58,164 nt of DNA, from positions 1 to 58,164 of the forward strand of contig NZ_CATNVB010000012.1 of assembly GCF_951230165.1 (NCBI RefSeq). Reading direction: 5' to 3'. The notes beneath the pieces are model-generated. The model was not told where the DNA came from. It saw nothing but the letters and a program-made list of their open reading frames with translations, and searched no databases. Below are positions 33,158-42,382 of this stretch, one piece after another. How positions within the stretch are numbered: the stretch's first letter is position 1; each line of letters opens with the position of its first letter. Origin of the DNA: Lentilactobacillus sp. Marseille-Q4993. Lineage in GTDB: Bacteria; Bacillota; Bacilli; Lactobacillales; Lactobacillaceae. The position numbers were made by a program, and so were the translations under genes.

Positions 33158-33160
33158 ATT

Positions 33161-33212
33161 AAAAGGGCCTCACCAAAGCTGAAACGTCAGCATTGGTGGG
33201 GCCTGTTTTTTA
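33161..33212. terminator. Terminator of the B12 salvage operon
   Basis: GGGCCTCACCAAAGCTGA pairs with TCAGCATTGGTGGGGCC, then TTTTTT. It lies between convergent units and can serve both. Confidence 0.9.
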
Positions 33213-33216
33213 TATT

Positions 33217-35199
33217 TTAATCAGCTGCTAAGGCATCGATTGGATTCAATCTTGATGCTCGTCTTGCTGGTAATAAGGCAGCAATAAACGAAATCACGAT
33301 AGCAATAACGATTGTTGTAATGATATTGCCAGGCGTTATTTGGACCATATTGTACTTAACAATGCCGTAAAGAACACTGTTAAGACCGGCTGCAGCTCCC
33401 CACGCAAGCACAAGTGAGATTGCTGCTGAGAACAAACCGATAAAGACCGATTCGGCTGTGAATAGTCGCCGAACGTCCTTCCGACGGCCACCAAGTGCCC
33501 TCAGAATTCCGATTTCTTTGGTTCTTTCGGAAACTGACATGTACATTGTTACAATAATCATCAAGGCGGAAACTAACAATGATATTGCAGCGATTGCAGA
33601 AAGAATAATTGTAGCAATTTGAACGTACTGATTGACGGTGTCAAGAATTTCACCGACTGTGATGGCACCAAACGTGTATTTCCCATCGGTCTTGACATTC
33701 TTAATTGCTGTTGCAACCTTTTTGACTTCAGTACTCTTTTTAACGTTAACGGAAACGTAGTTTGCATTAGTTTCCGCTTTTGCGCGTTTTAGTAATTTTT
33801 TCATAGTGGCAAAGCTAGTAGCGGCGGGAACTGATGCCGTTCCACTCTTTGTAAAGCCTACCACCTTCAAGGTTCCCTTTACCTGAACTGGACGATTGCT
33901 ATCGGTAATCCAAGGAAGGGTAAGCTTAATTTTCTTCCCTAGAAGCTTTTTGTAGGTTTTGCCACTGCTAAGAGCGATTGCTTCGTTCTTACTAATGACA
34001 ATTTCATCGTTCCCTGGTTTATGGCCACTATTGATCGTGTTACTTGCGAATGCTTTTGACCAGGTCTGGATACCGTTCCCGTTGGAGTTTTTTCTACCTC
34101 GAGAGAGGGTATAAGTCGCTAACTGGTAACCTGGCTCAACCTTATCAACGTTTTTGATGTCATTAAGTTTGGCAACTTCGCTATCCTTTACCAACATTTT
34201 GCGAGGCTGGCTCTGGAACTTACTCATTGAAGCCTGGAAGGCAGCCGTGCTCATCTTTTTCCCACTTGGATTTTTCATTACTGTAATTGAGTTAGGGTTG
34301 ACCATTGAGTTAATTTGGTCCTGGATAAACCCACTAACACCGTTCCCTAATCCACTGAATAGGAGAACAGCGAACAAGCCAATTGCGGTTCCTAACATGA
34401 TGAGGGAATTTCGCCAAAAGTTATATTTAAGGTGCTTGAAGGCATTGTTGTAACTGGCTCCTGCAGATAGCGGTTTAGATTCAATCTTTTGAGTGTCCGT
34501 TGGGACTGGATATGCAGGCTTTAACCGTTTGTCATCATCCAAAATACCATCAGCCAAATGGACAATTCGAGTTCCGTAGTCAGCAACATCCTGAGAGTGG
34601 GTGACTGTGATCACTAATCGTCCCTCAGCTGCAATTTGGTCTAGAATTTCAAGAACTTCCTTAGTGTTTTGGGAGTCCAGTGCACCAGTTGGTTCGTCGG
34701 CGATAATAATGTCTGGGTCGCTGGCAAGGGCTCTGGCGATTGCAACTCGCTGTTTTTGACCACCTGATAATTGATTGGGGTGTTTCTTAAGCTGGTCCCC
34801 TAAGCCGACGCGTTTGAGTAGTTCAATGGCACGCTGTTTACGTTCACCACCACTTAGTTTAGTCATATCAAGGGAAACTAAAATATTATCGACGATGTTT
34901 AAGTGGCTAATTAGATTGTAAGATTGGTAAATGTAGCCAATCGTACTGCGCCGATAGTTATCGAGTTGCTTCTCCTTTGTATGATCGAGTTTCTTTCCAT
35001 CAATGAGAACCTCACCGGAAAACTTGCGGTCAAGCCCGCCAATGATATTCATAAGTGTTGATTTACCACCACCGGATTCACCGAGAATTGAAACAAATTC
35101 TCCGCGTTCGAGGTTTAAATCGATTCCCTTCAAAACTGGGAACTCCTCACTACCTAAGTAGTACGACTTATGAATGTCGTGTAATTCAAGAAATGCCAT
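33217..35199 (-). CDS. MacB-like ABC exporter, ATPase-permease fusion
   Basis: The start is ATG 35199 after AAGGAGG, giving 660 residues. Residues 1-235 are the ATPase: Walker A GESGGGKST (about 40-48), signature QLSGGQKQRVAIARAL and Walker B IIIADEPTGALD. The rest is a FtsX/MacB-type permease with a first helix near residue 275, a large extracellular domain (about 300-540) and three helices near the end (SALMIIVTMYMSVSERTKEI, AESVFIGLFSAAISLVLAWG, ITTIVIAIVISFIAALLPAR). Such exporters pump or sense peptides and lipids. No partner gene is adjacent, so the substrate is open. Confidence 0.92.
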   Translation of the reverse strand: MAFLELHDIHKSYYLGSEEFPVLKGIDLNLERGEFVSILGESGGGKSTLMNIIGGLDRKFSGEVLIDGKKLDHTKEKQLDNYRRSTIGYIYQSYNLISHLNIVDNILVSLDMTKLSGGERKQRAIELLKRVGLGDQLKKHPNQLSGGQKQRVAIARALASDPDIIIADEPTGALDSQNTKEVLEILDQIAAEGRLVITVTHSQDVADYGTRIVHLADGILDDDKRLKPAYPVPTDTQKIESKPLSAGASYNNAFKHLKYNFWRNSLIMLGTAIGLFAVLLFSGLGNGVSGFIQDQINSMVNPNSITVMKNPSGKKMSTAAFQASMSKFQSQPRKMLVKDSEVAKLNDIKNVDKVEPGYQLATYTLSRGRKNSNGNGIQTWSKAFASNTINSGHKPGNDEIVISKNEAIALSSGKTYKKLLGKKIKLTLPWITDSNRPVQVKGTLKVVGFTKSGTASVPAATSFATMKKLLKRAKAETNANYVSVNVKKSTEVKKVATAIKNVKTDGKYTFGAITVGEILDTVNQYVQIATIILSAIAAISLLVSALMIIVTMYMSVSERTKEIGILRALGGRRKDVRRLFTAESVFIGLFSAAISLVLAWGAAAGLNSVLYGIVKYNMVQITPGNIITTIVIAIVISFIAALLPARRASRLNPIDALAAD

Positions 35200-35342
35200 T
35201 GTGCTCCTCCTTAGTTTGGATGCATGGTGTAAATATAAGCACATGAACGAATTAAGTCAAACGAAAAAATAATTATATTAGTTGTACACAACCTTTACGA
35301 ACTATATACTTAGGGTGTAATAATAATAAAAGGAGTGATTAG

Positions 35343-35900
35343 ATGACTAAATACGTTGCAAAGATTACACCATTAAATGGTGATAAGATTGGTTATAGTG
35401 CATCAGGTGAGGCCACATTTGAAGTTAAGGGTGACAAGCTTGACGTCGAGATTACGATGGATGGAACCTCGCCAAATACTGAACACTGGATGCACTTCCA
35501 TGGATTTCCAGATGGCAAGGATGCTGAACCCGCAACTGCTGCCCAGGATACTAATGGCGACGGTTTTGTGGATCTTCCGGAAACGGAACCCGTATCTGGT
35601 ACGACCATGGTTCCGTTCAACGATGCCCCTGAGGAAATGAACGTTTTAACCGATACCTATCCAGTTTCTGATGCAGATGGTCACTATCATTATGAAAAGG
35701 AAGTTCCGTTGAGCGAAATTAACGAAAAGTTCAAGGAAGTATTCAATGATGATGATTTACGTCTAGACAAACGAGTTATCTACATTCATGGTGTGCCAAA
35801 AGAAATGGAATTTCCAGACACTGTCCAGGGTGAAGTTGGGATGTATGATCCGCACACAACGTTACCAATTGCAACTGGCAAAATTGTTAAAGTTGACTAA
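35343..35900 (+). CDS. Acidic protein with a His cluster and an EF-hand-like loop
   Basis: A 185-residue soluble protein with AAGGAG before ATG 35343 and no signal peptide. The middle part has EHWMHFHGFPDG, with clustered histidines, followed by DTNGDGFVDLPET, a D-x-N-x-D-G calcium-type loop. Later come HYHYEKEVPL and VIYIHGVPKE. The overall pattern resembles the CHRD or Cu/Zn-superoxide-dismutase-like beta-sandwich group, but I cannot name a function. It is a single-gene unit upstream of mntH, suggesting a link to metal or oxidative stress (inference). Confidence 0.65.
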   Translation: MTKYVAKITPLNGDKIGYSASGEATFEVKGDKLDVEITMDGTSPNTEHWMHFHGFPDGKDAEPATAAQDTNGDGFVDLPETEPVSGTTMVPFNDAPEEMNVLTDTYPVSDADGHYHYEKEVPLSEINEKFKEVFNDDDLRLDKRVIYIHGVPKEMEFPDTVQGEVGMYDPHTTLPIATGKIVKVD

Positions 35901-35987
35901 TTTATTAGAAAAAAGCTGATTTTTTAGAATTTTTTCAACCATTATCAACCGCTTACATGATTGATAACGCTGATAATTTTCGATTGT

Positions 35988-36036
35988 GAAGTACCTCTAA
36001 ATGCCCGTGCACGGGCATTTGGGGGTTCTTTTTTTT
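35988..36036 (+). terminator. GC-rich terminator before mntH
   Basis: AAATGCCCGTGCACGGGCATTT is a perfect core inside a longer stem (GTACCTC with GGGGGTTC) followed by eight T. It ends the 35343-35900 transcript or acts as an attenuator for mntH 62 bp downstream. Confidence 0.8.
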
Positions 36037-36097
36037 GAAAACTATGTTAGTATTAACGATGGTGAATAGGACTTCACCTGAAGGAGGTATCCGCTTT

Positions 36098-37660
36098 ATG
36101 GATAATAACAAATCTCCAAAGAAACAACATTTAATTCATTATGCAAATGGTCGTTCTTTGGAGGAAATCAACGGAACCGTTGAGGTACCAAAAGGAAAAG
36201 GATTCTGGAAAACACTGTTTATGTATTCAGGCCCTGGCGCATTAGTAGCTGTTGGATATATGGATCCAGGTAACTGGTCAACATCAATTTCTGGTGGTCA
36301 AAGTTTCCAATACTTACTGATGTCTGTGATCTTAATGTCGAGTTTAATTGCAATGTTGCTGCAATACATGGCGGCTAAACTGGGCATTGTGACACAAATG
36401 GATTTGGCTCAAGCCATCCGAGCAAGAACGAGTAAGGCACTTGGAATTGTATTATGGATTCTTACAGAATTAGCTATTATGGCAACCGATATCGCTGAAG
36501 TTATCGGTGCGGCGATTGCTCTTTATCTTTTATTCCATATTCCGCTAGTATATGCGGTGTTCATTACGGTTTTTGATGTTTTGCTTCTTTTGTTACTGAC
36601 AAAGATTGGGTTCCGGAAAATTGAGGCGATTGTTGTTGCTTTGATTATGGTTATCCTATTTGTGTTCGTATATCAAGTTGCTCTTTCACAGCCTGATTGG
36701 CTGGGAGTATTGAAGGGATTGGTACCAACTCCAAAGACCTTCTCGAGTTCACCAGAAATTGGTGGAATGAACCCATTACAGGGTGCTCTTGGAATCATTG
36801 GGGCAACGGTTATGCCACATAACTTGTACCTTCACTCTGCTGTTTCACAAACTAGAAAAGTGGATCATGATGATGAGGAAGATGTTGCTAGAACTGTTCG
36901 GTTCTCAACATGGGACTCAAACATTCAGTTATCATTCGCTTTCGTTGTTAACTCATTGTTACTTATCATGGGAGTTGCCGTATTCAAGACTGGTGCCGTA
37001 AAGGACCCTTCGTTCTTTGGGTTGTTCCAAGCACTCTCAGATACTTCCGTATTGAGCAACGGAATTCTAATTGCTGTTGCCAAGTCAGGAATTTTATCGG
37101 TTCTGTTTGCTGTTGCCTTGTTGGCATCAGGTCAAAACTCAACTATTACTGGTACCCTTACCGGACAAGTTATCATGGAAGGTTTCATTCACATGAAGAT
37201 GCCATTATGGTTACGTCGTCTGGTAACTCGTTTAATTTCAGTTATTCCCGTGTTGATCAGTGTGGCAATGACTAGTGGTCAATCGCCAATCAAGCAACAC
37301 GAAGCTCTTAACACATTAATGAATAATTCCCAAGTGTTCCTAGCTTTCGCCTTACCTTTCTCGATGTTGCCATTACTCTTAATGACGAACTCGAAGGAAG
37401 AAATGGGAGATAGATTTAAGAACTCGTTCTTGGTTAAATTCTTTGGTTGGGTTTCAGTTGTTGCATTAACATTCCTTAACTTAAAGGGATTGCCAGATTC
37501 AATCGCTGAATTCTTCGGAGCAAATCCAAGTGCCGGTGAAATTCAAATGGCTCATTACATTGCTTACGTAGTGATTGTCTTGATTTTGGCACTGTTAGCT
37601 TGGACGATTTACGACTTGTATCGTGGGAATAAGAAAGTTAATAGTTTAGATAATAAATAA
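36098..37660 (+). CDS. mntH: Divalent metal cation transporter, NRAMP family
   Basis: The start is ATG 36098 after AAGGAGG, giving 520 residues; an upstream ATG (36035) is in the leader. NRAMP signatures are visible: the metal-binding GPGALVAVGYMDPGNWSTSI (usually DPGN), ATVMPHNLYLHSAV (usually A-x-x-MPHN) and about 11 membrane helices. It imports manganese by proton symport, which lactobacilli need against oxidative stress and as phosphoketolase and malolactic cofactor. A hairpin GGTGAA/TTCACC lies just before the ribosome site. A usp gene follows after 35 bp, probably co-transcribed. Confidence 0.95.
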   Translation: MDNNKSPKKQHLIHYANGRSLEEINGTVEVPKGKGFWKTLFMYSGPGALVAVGYMDPGNWSTSISGGQSFQYLLMSVILMSSLIAMLLQYMAAKLGIVTQMDLAQAIRARTSKALGIVLWILTELAIMATDIAEVIGAAIALYLLFHIPLVYAVFITVFDVLLLLLLTKIGFRKIEAIVVALIMVILFVFVYQVALSQPDWLGVLKGLVPTPKTFSSSPEIGGMNPLQGALGIIGATVMPHNLYLHSAVSQTRKVDHDDEEDVARTVRFSTWDSNIQLSFAFVVNSLLLIMGVAVFKTGAVKDPSFFGLFQALSDTSVLSNGILIAVAKSGILSVLFAVALLASGQNSTITGTLTGQVIMEGFIHMKMPLWLRRLVTRLISVIPVLISVAMTSGQSPIKQHEALNTLMNNSQVFLAFALPFSMLPLLLMTNSKEEMGDRFKNSFLVKFFGWVSVVALTFLNLKGLPDSIAEFFGANPSAGEIQMAHYIAYVVIVLILALLAWTIYDLYRGNKKVNSLDNK

Positions 37661-37695
37661 TTAAAAATTGGAATAATCGAAAGAAGGGAAAGTTC

Positions 37696-38142
37696 ATGCA
37701 AGAAGAACAGCATAAGAACTTTAAACGAATTTTAGTAGGTGTCGATGACTCAGAAGATGCTCAATTAGCATTTAGATACGCAATTAGAGAAGCACGAAGC
37801 TCAGATGCAACTTTAATTATTGCATCAATTCTAGAACATGAAGAAATGAATGTTTACGAAGCTTTGAATAAGGATTATGTTCATGGCAAACGTGACGAAT
37901 TGATTGATCACATTTCTAAGTACCGTGACCTTGCTTTAAGGGCAGGAGTCAAGGAAGTTGAAATGATTATCGATGAAGGTGAGGCAGGGGAAACAATCGT
38001 TAAGAATGTTATTCCTGCATCCGATGCGGATCTACTGATTATTGGTTCATTATCGAAGACTGGGATTAGAAAATATTTCGGTTCGCAAGCAGCCTATATG
38101 GCTAAGTACTCACCAATCTCTGTAATGGTAGTTCGTGAGTAA
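37696..38142 (+). CDS. Universal stress protein, UspA family
   Basis: A 148-residue cytosolic protein with the Usp fold markers: RILVGVDDSEDAQLAFRYAI at the start and the ATP-binding pattern LLIIGSLSKTGIRKYFGSQA, ending SPISVMVVRE. AGAAGGGAAAG precedes the ATG. It is the second gene after mntH, an arrangement seen in lactobacilli. The role is stress-related and unknown in detail. Confidence 0.9.
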   Translation: MQEEQHKNFKRILVGVDDSEDAQLAFRYAIREARSSDATLIIASILEHEEMNVYEALNKDYVHGKRDELIDHISKYRDLALRAGVKEVEMIIDEGEAGETIVKNVIPASDADLLIIGSLSKTGIRKYFGSQAAYMAKYSPISVMVVRE

Positions 38143-38165
38143 TCATTTATAACTGCTCGAATAGA

Positions 38166-38199
38166 AAGTTGAACTTTGATTTTGGGTTCAGCTTTTTTT
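38166..38199 (+). terminator. Terminator of mntH-usp
   Basis: AAGTTGAAC pairs with GGTTCAGCTT around a 10-base loop, followed by seven T. Confidence 0.75.
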
Positions 38200-38230
38200 A
38201 TACCAAATTTTAATTAGGTGGGGGAAAATA

Positions 38231-39577
38231 ATGGAACTTACAAATAAACAACGATGGTGGTTTACTGCCACTTTGTTAGTTGGAACGTTTACCATGTCAA
38301 TAAGCCAGTCATCACTATCAACTGCATACCCAACGTTTATGAAGTATTTCAACTTACCGGCAAGTACAGTAGCTTGGTTAACTACCGGATTTATGTTGGT
38401 AATGTCGGTTGTGATGCCATTATCGCCGTGGTTGATGAATAATTTCAAATTTAAGCCACTCTACTTAACGTTATTAGCAATTTTTGGAGTAGGCACTATC
38501 ATCATTATCTTTGCCCCAAACTTTCCGATTATGATGATTGGTAGGTTGATGGAGGCTGTTAGTGTTGGAATTCTGTTTCCGTCTTACCAATCAATAATCT
38601 TAGAAATCACACCCCAGGAGCACCGTGGTGCAATCATGGGAACTGTTGGACTGGTGATGGGATCTGCCCTCGCCGTTGGGCCAATCATTTCGGGGGTGGT
38701 CTTACAGGTTCTTAACTGGCAAGCAATTTTCGGCCTCTTTTTGGTCGTCCTGGTAGTTGTGTTCTTACTGGCTGCTAGAACGATTGTTAGTCCCCGTGAA
38801 ATCAAGAGGACCAAGTTTGATTTTCTGTCTGTGTTTTACTCACTCGGAATTATTGGTTTACTATACTTCATTAATGAATTAAAACAATTGCAAACCGGAA
38901 ACTATATCAACTGGATTATTCTGACTATTTCCTTAGTATTATTGGTTTTATTCGTTACAAGACAATTATCTTCAAAGGAGCCGCTGTTACGGTTAGATAT
39001 TTTGAAAATCACTAACTTTGACTTAGGGGTGGCTTTGACTTCACTTTCATATATGTCGTTGATTACGGTGACTATCATTATGCCATTGTATTATCAACAG
39101 GTTCTCGGTATGACGCCACTCTGGTCAGGGTTATCGTTGGTACCGGCCGCTGCGTTGTTATCTTGGCTTAACCGGCGGAGTGGAAAAATGGCTGATCGGG
39201 TCGGTTTCAAACCTACGATCATGATTGGGTTTGGTCTTTTTATCGCTGGTTGGTTGTTATTGCTAGTGACATCAAATTGGCACAACGTCTGGATTGCCAT
39301 TGTTGGTTCAATGGTGGTTGAAGCTGGAAATGCATTCGCGATGATGCCCGCAACAACCCTTGGAGCTAATTCGTTGACTGATGATTTGATTCCGCATGGT
39401 TCGTCAATTATTGCGACGATTCGCCAAATAATGGGATCGACGGCGGTTGTTATTGCTACGGTTATTCTGGGTGATGGTAACTTTGCTGGCGTGTTCCTAA
39501 CTTTTATGACGTTAGAAATCTTTGCAATGGTTTTGGTATTTATTATCAAGGATAAACGTCACATGGTCGCAAAATAA
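38231..39577 (+). CDS. MFS transporter, DHA2 (EmrB/QacA) drug-export type
   Basis: A 448-residue membrane protein with 12-14 hydrophobic helices. DHA2 features are the first-helix region TMSISQSSLSTAYPTFM, motif GRLMEAVSVGILFPSYQSII, motif C-like LVMGSALAVGPIISGVV and PAAALLSWLNRRSGKMADR. Such proteins export cationic or amphipathic compounds by proton antiport. GTGGGGG precedes ATG 38231. It is a single-gene unit, and no regulator is adjacent. Confidence 0.88.
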   Translation: MELTNKQRWWFTATLLVGTFTMSISQSSLSTAYPTFMKYFNLPASTVAWLTTGFMLVMSVVMPLSPWLMNNFKFKPLYLTLLAIFGVGTIIIIFAPNFPIMMIGRLMEAVSVGILFPSYQSIILEITPQEHRGAIMGTVGLVMGSALAVGPIISGVVLQVLNWQAIFGLFLVVLVVVFLLAARTIVSPREIKRTKFDFLSVFYSLGIIGLLYFINELKQLQTGNYINWIILTISLVLLVLFVTRQLSSKEPLLRLDILKITNFDLGVALTSLSYMSLITVTIIMPLYYQQVLGMTPLWSGLSLVPAAALLSWLNRRSGKMADRVGFKPTIMIGFGLFIAGWLLLLVTSNWHNVWIAIVGSMVVEAGNAFAMMPATTLGANSLTDDLIPHGSSIIATIRQIMGSTAVVIATVILGDGNFAGVFLTFMTLEIFAMVLVFIIKDKRHMVAK

Positions 39578-39587
39578 AAATAATTTA

Positions 39588-39624
39588 CAAAGCAGAACAC
39601 CAATACAACGGCGTTCTGCTTTTA
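39588..39624 (+). terminator. Terminator of the MFS gene
   Basis: AAAGCAGAAC and GTTCTGCTTTT arms around a short loop. Confidence 0.85.
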
Positions 39625-39648
39625 TTATGTAAACAGCAGTGCTTGTGA

Positions 39649-39755
39649 TTGATTCGGTTTACAGCTTGTGATATTCTTTTAAGTGAGCGACGAGCGAAAT
39701 CGCTTTAAAAACTATTAAATCAGTCAGGCAGCCACGAAGGTGGTTGCTTTTGTGT
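39649..39755 (+). promoter_or_regulatory. Promoter and structured leader of the aldehyde dehydrogenase gene
   Basis: TTGATT (39649-39654), 17-bp spacer and extended -10 TGATATTCT (39669-39677). The leader then has a hairpin AGCGA/TCGCT (39686-39704) and a terminator-like hairpin GCAGCCAC-GAAG-GTGGTTGC (39728-39747) followed by TTTTGTGTTCTTT, all before the gene. That layout suggests attenuation by an unknown signal. Confidence 0.5.
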
Positions 39756-39802
39756 TCTTTAGGGATTGATTACTGATTCACAAACTAGGAGGAATTAGCA
39801 AG

Positions 39803-41230
39803 ATGGCATACAAAACTGTAAATCCATACACAAATGAAGTTGTAAAGGAATATCCTGAGGCTACAGAACAAGAGCTTCAAGGTGCAATTGCCACAAGTTA
39901 TCAATTATTCAAAGATATGAAGAAACAACCAATTGCGGACCGAGCAAAGATTCTGCATGCGGTTGCCAAGAACATTCGAACTCACGCTGACGAGTTGGCT
40001 AAAGCAGCCACTGTCGACATGGGTAAATTACTTCGTGAATCAAAAGGGGAAGTAGAACTTTGTGCGATTATTGCAGACTGGTTTGCTGATCATGCCGAAG
40101 ATTTACTGAAACCAGACAAAATCGATACTATCGCTACTGGTGAAGCCGAAGTCCAAAAGCATGCTACCGGAGTTATCATGATGGTTGAACCATGGAACTT
40201 CCCTTACTACCAAATCATGCGGGTATTTGCTCCTAACTTTATGGTTGGGAACACAATGATTTTAAAGCATGCTTCTAACACACCAACTTCTGCTAAGATG
40301 TTTGCTGATGTTGTTGCTGAGGCCGGTGCTCCAAAGGGGGCATTAACTAATTTATTCCTTAGTTATGATCAAGTTACTGAAGCTGTTTCAGACCCAAGAA
40401 TTCAAGGGGTTGCTTTAACTGGTTCAGAGCGTGGTGGTCGTTCAGTTGCTGAAGCTGCTGGTAAGAACTTAAAGAAGAATACCATGGAGCTTGGTGGAAT
40501 GGATGCATTCATCGTATTGAAGGATGCTAACCTTGATGACGTTAACGACATTGCATGGCGGGCTCGTTTGTACAATGCTGGTCAAGTATGTACTTCATCA
40601 AAACGATTCATCGTTATGGATAACCTATATGATGACTTTGTTGCCAAACTAAAGGAAAACTTTGCAAGCGTTAAGCCAGGTGATCCAATGGATGATGACA
40701 CCACATTGGCCCCAATGAACTCAGAAAAGGCTAAGAACAAACTTCAAAAACAAGTTGACGAGGCTGTTGCAGCTGGGGCAACCGTTGAATACGGTAATGA
40801 GCCAATTGATTTGCCAGGCCAATTCTTCAAGCCAACTATTTTGACTAATATCACAAAGGACAACCCAGCTTACAGCACTGAGATGTTTGGCCCAGTAGCC
40901 CATGTTTATAAGGTCCACAGCGAAGAAGAAGCTATTGAACTTGCTAACGATTCAATGTTTGGACTTGGTGGGATTGTCTTTGGTGGGGATGCTGACCATG
41001 CTGCCGAAGTTGCCTCTCAAGTTGAAACTGGAATGGTGTTTGTTAATAACTTTATGTCGTCACTACCAGAATTACCATTTGGTGGTGTTAAGAACTCAGG
41101 TTACGGACGTGAAATGAGTAGCATCGGTCAAATGGCATTTGTTAATGAGCAATTGATCGTTAAGGCCGACAAACCTAACTTAGCAAACCCAGCTGGAGGT
41201 TTGGTTGCGTTAGATAAGAATGGTAAGTAA
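39803..41230 (+). CDS. gabD: NAD(P)-dependent aldehyde dehydrogenase, succinate-semialdehyde type
   Basis: A 475-residue aldehyde dehydrogenase, close to the GabD/Sad group in length and in the segments EPWNFPYYQIMRVFAPN, FKPTILTNI and PFGGVKNSGYGRE. The catalytic cysteine is in YNAGQVCTSSKRFIV. The general base lies in MELGGMDAFIVLKDANLDD, where the usual proline after GG-x is replaced by aspartate. It oxidises succinate semialdehyde or similar aldehydes to acids; the true substrate is uncertain. AGGAGG precedes ATG 39803. Confidence 0.87.
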   Translation: MAYKTVNPYTNEVVKEYPEATEQELQGAIATSYQLFKDMKKQPIADRAKILHAVAKNIRTHADELAKAATVDMGKLLRESKGEVELCAIIADWFADHAEDLLKPDKIDTIATGEAEVQKHATGVIMMVEPWNFPYYQIMRVFAPNFMVGNTMILKHASNTPTSAKMFADVVAEAGAPKGALTNLFLSYDQVTEAVSDPRIQGVALTGSERGGRSVAEAAGKNLKKNTMELGGMDAFIVLKDANLDDVNDIAWRARLYNAGQVCTSSKRFIVMDNLYDDFVAKLKENFASVKPGDPMDDDTTLAPMNSEKAKNKLQKQVDEAVAAGATVEYGNEPIDLPGQFFKPTILTNITKDNPAYSTEMFGPVAHVYKVHSEEEAIELANDSMFGLGGIVFGGDADHAAEVASQVETGMVFVNNFMSSLPELPFGGVKNSGYGREMSSIGQMAFVNEQLIVKADKPNLANPAGGLVALDKNGK

Positions 41231-41270
41231 TTCAATAGTCATACGTAAATAAAACTGTTTTTCTCCTAAA

Positions 41271-41363
41271 CGAGGAGGGACAGGGTGATAAGAAGATACG
41301 ATAAGAAGCAGGTAAGCTACTTTGGTCGTTTCACTTCCACGTCATTCTAGCCCCTCTTTTTTG
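41271..41363 (+). terminator. Long structured hairpin with T-run after gabD
   Basis: An extended imperfect stem: GAGGAGGG with CCCCTC, GGGTGAT with GTCATTC, GAAG with CTTC and ACGA with TCGT, around a 24-base loop, followed by six T. It ends gabD and may also be a small RNA, since it is much longer than the other terminators here. Confidence 0.6.
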
Positions 41364-41380
41364 TAGATTTCGAAAAAGCA

Positions 41381-41430
41381 TTGACAAAATATTCACAGAG
41401 TTTCATACTACTAAAGAGTAGTAATTACTA
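41381..41430 (+). promoter_or_regulatory. Promoter and palindromic operator of the metal-binding lipoprotein gene
   Basis: TTGACA (41381-41386), 17-bp spacer and CATACT (41404-41409). Next to the transcription start is a perfect 12-bp palindrome TAGTAATTACTA (41419-41430), resembling the core of Zur-type boxes (GTAAT-x-ATTAC). Confidence 0.65.
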
Positions 41431-41453
41431 TTTAGAAAAAGGAGATTATTGTT

Positions 41454-42368
41454 TTGGTTAAAAAATCAAAATTATTTGCTTTAATTGTTGCGTTATTCTC
41501 AGTGTTACTTTTTGTTGCCGGTTGTTCATCTAACGGTGGTTCGAGTGCCAAGAGTGAAAAGATCAACGTTGTTACCACAACTGATTTTTACGGTGAAGTT
41601 GCAAAGGCAGTTGCTGGTGATAAGGGTAAGGTAACCTCAGTTATCAACAACCCTAACGTAGATCCTCATGACTATAACCCAACTACCAAAATTGGTACTG
41701 AAGTTGCAAAAGCCAATGTTGTCGTTGCTAACGGGGTTGGTTATGACACTTGGATGAGTAAGTTGGTTAAAGACAACTCTAAGGTTAAGTACATAAGAGT
41801 TGGTGAGTTACTTATGGGTAAGAAGGATGGCGACAATCCTCATCTTTGGTACAAACCAGAAACAATGCCAAAATTAGCTAATGCGTTAGCTGCTAAGTTT
41901 GGTAAGATGCAACCAAAGAACAAGGCATACTTCAAGAAGAATGCTAAGAAGTACATTGATTCATTAAAGCCTGTTAACGATAAGATCGACAGTTTGAATG
42001 CGATTGCTAAGAAGTCAAAGAGTAAGGATGTTTACGTAAGTGAACCAGTCTTTGATTACGCTCTGGAAGCTGCTGGATTCAAGGTTGGTAACAAGAAGTT
42101 TGAAGAAGATACTGAAAACGGTGTTGATCAAGCTCCAAGCACAATCAAGAATATGCAAGCGGGTATCAAGGGTAAGAAGATTGCTTTCTTTGTCTTCAAC
42201 AAGCAAGTTGATTCAAAGACCGTTGATAACATGGTTTCACTTTCTAAGAAAAATAACGTTCCCGTATTACCTGTAACGGAAACCCTTCCTGCAGGAAAGA
42301 CATACAAGACATGGATGTTGAGTCAATACACCCAACTTGAAAAGATTCTTAAAAACGCAGAAAAATAA
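41454..42368 (+). CDS. Zinc/manganese ABC transporter substrate-binding lipoprotein
   Basis: A 304-residue lipoprotein from TTG 41454 (AAAGGAG upstream). The lipobox is LFVAGCSS, with the modified cysteine near residue 23. The mature part is of the ZnuA/AdcA cluster 9 type: FYGEVAKAVAGDKGKV, VDPHDYNP and NPHLWYKP supply two metal-binding histidines. The third histidine site of classical members is replaced in SEPVFDYALEAAGF. There is no His-rich loop and no ZinT domain. No permease or ATPase is adjacent, so it must work with components encoded elsewhere. Confidence 0.9.
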   Translation: MVKKSKLFALIVALFSVLLFVAGCSSNGGSSAKSEKINVVTTTDFYGEVAKAVAGDKGKVTSVINNPNVDPHDYNPTTKIGTEVAKANVVVANGVGYDTWMSKLVKDNSKVKYIRVGELLMGKKDGDNPHLWYKPETMPKLANALAAKFGKMQPKNKAYFKKNAKKYIDSLKPVNDKIDSLNAIAKKSKSKDVYVSEPVFDYALEAAGFKVGNKKFEEDTENGVDQAPSTIKNMQAGIKGKKIAFFVFNKQVDSKTVDNMVSLSKKNNVPVLPVTETLPAGKTYKTWMLSQYTQLEKILKNAEK

Positions 42369-42382
42369 GTTAATAGAATAGT

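Noticed and set aside
35941-35987. cre-like site (TGATAACGCTGATAA) upstream of mntH
   Set aside because: Two mismatches at conserved positions and no clear promoter beside it; too weak to report as a feature.
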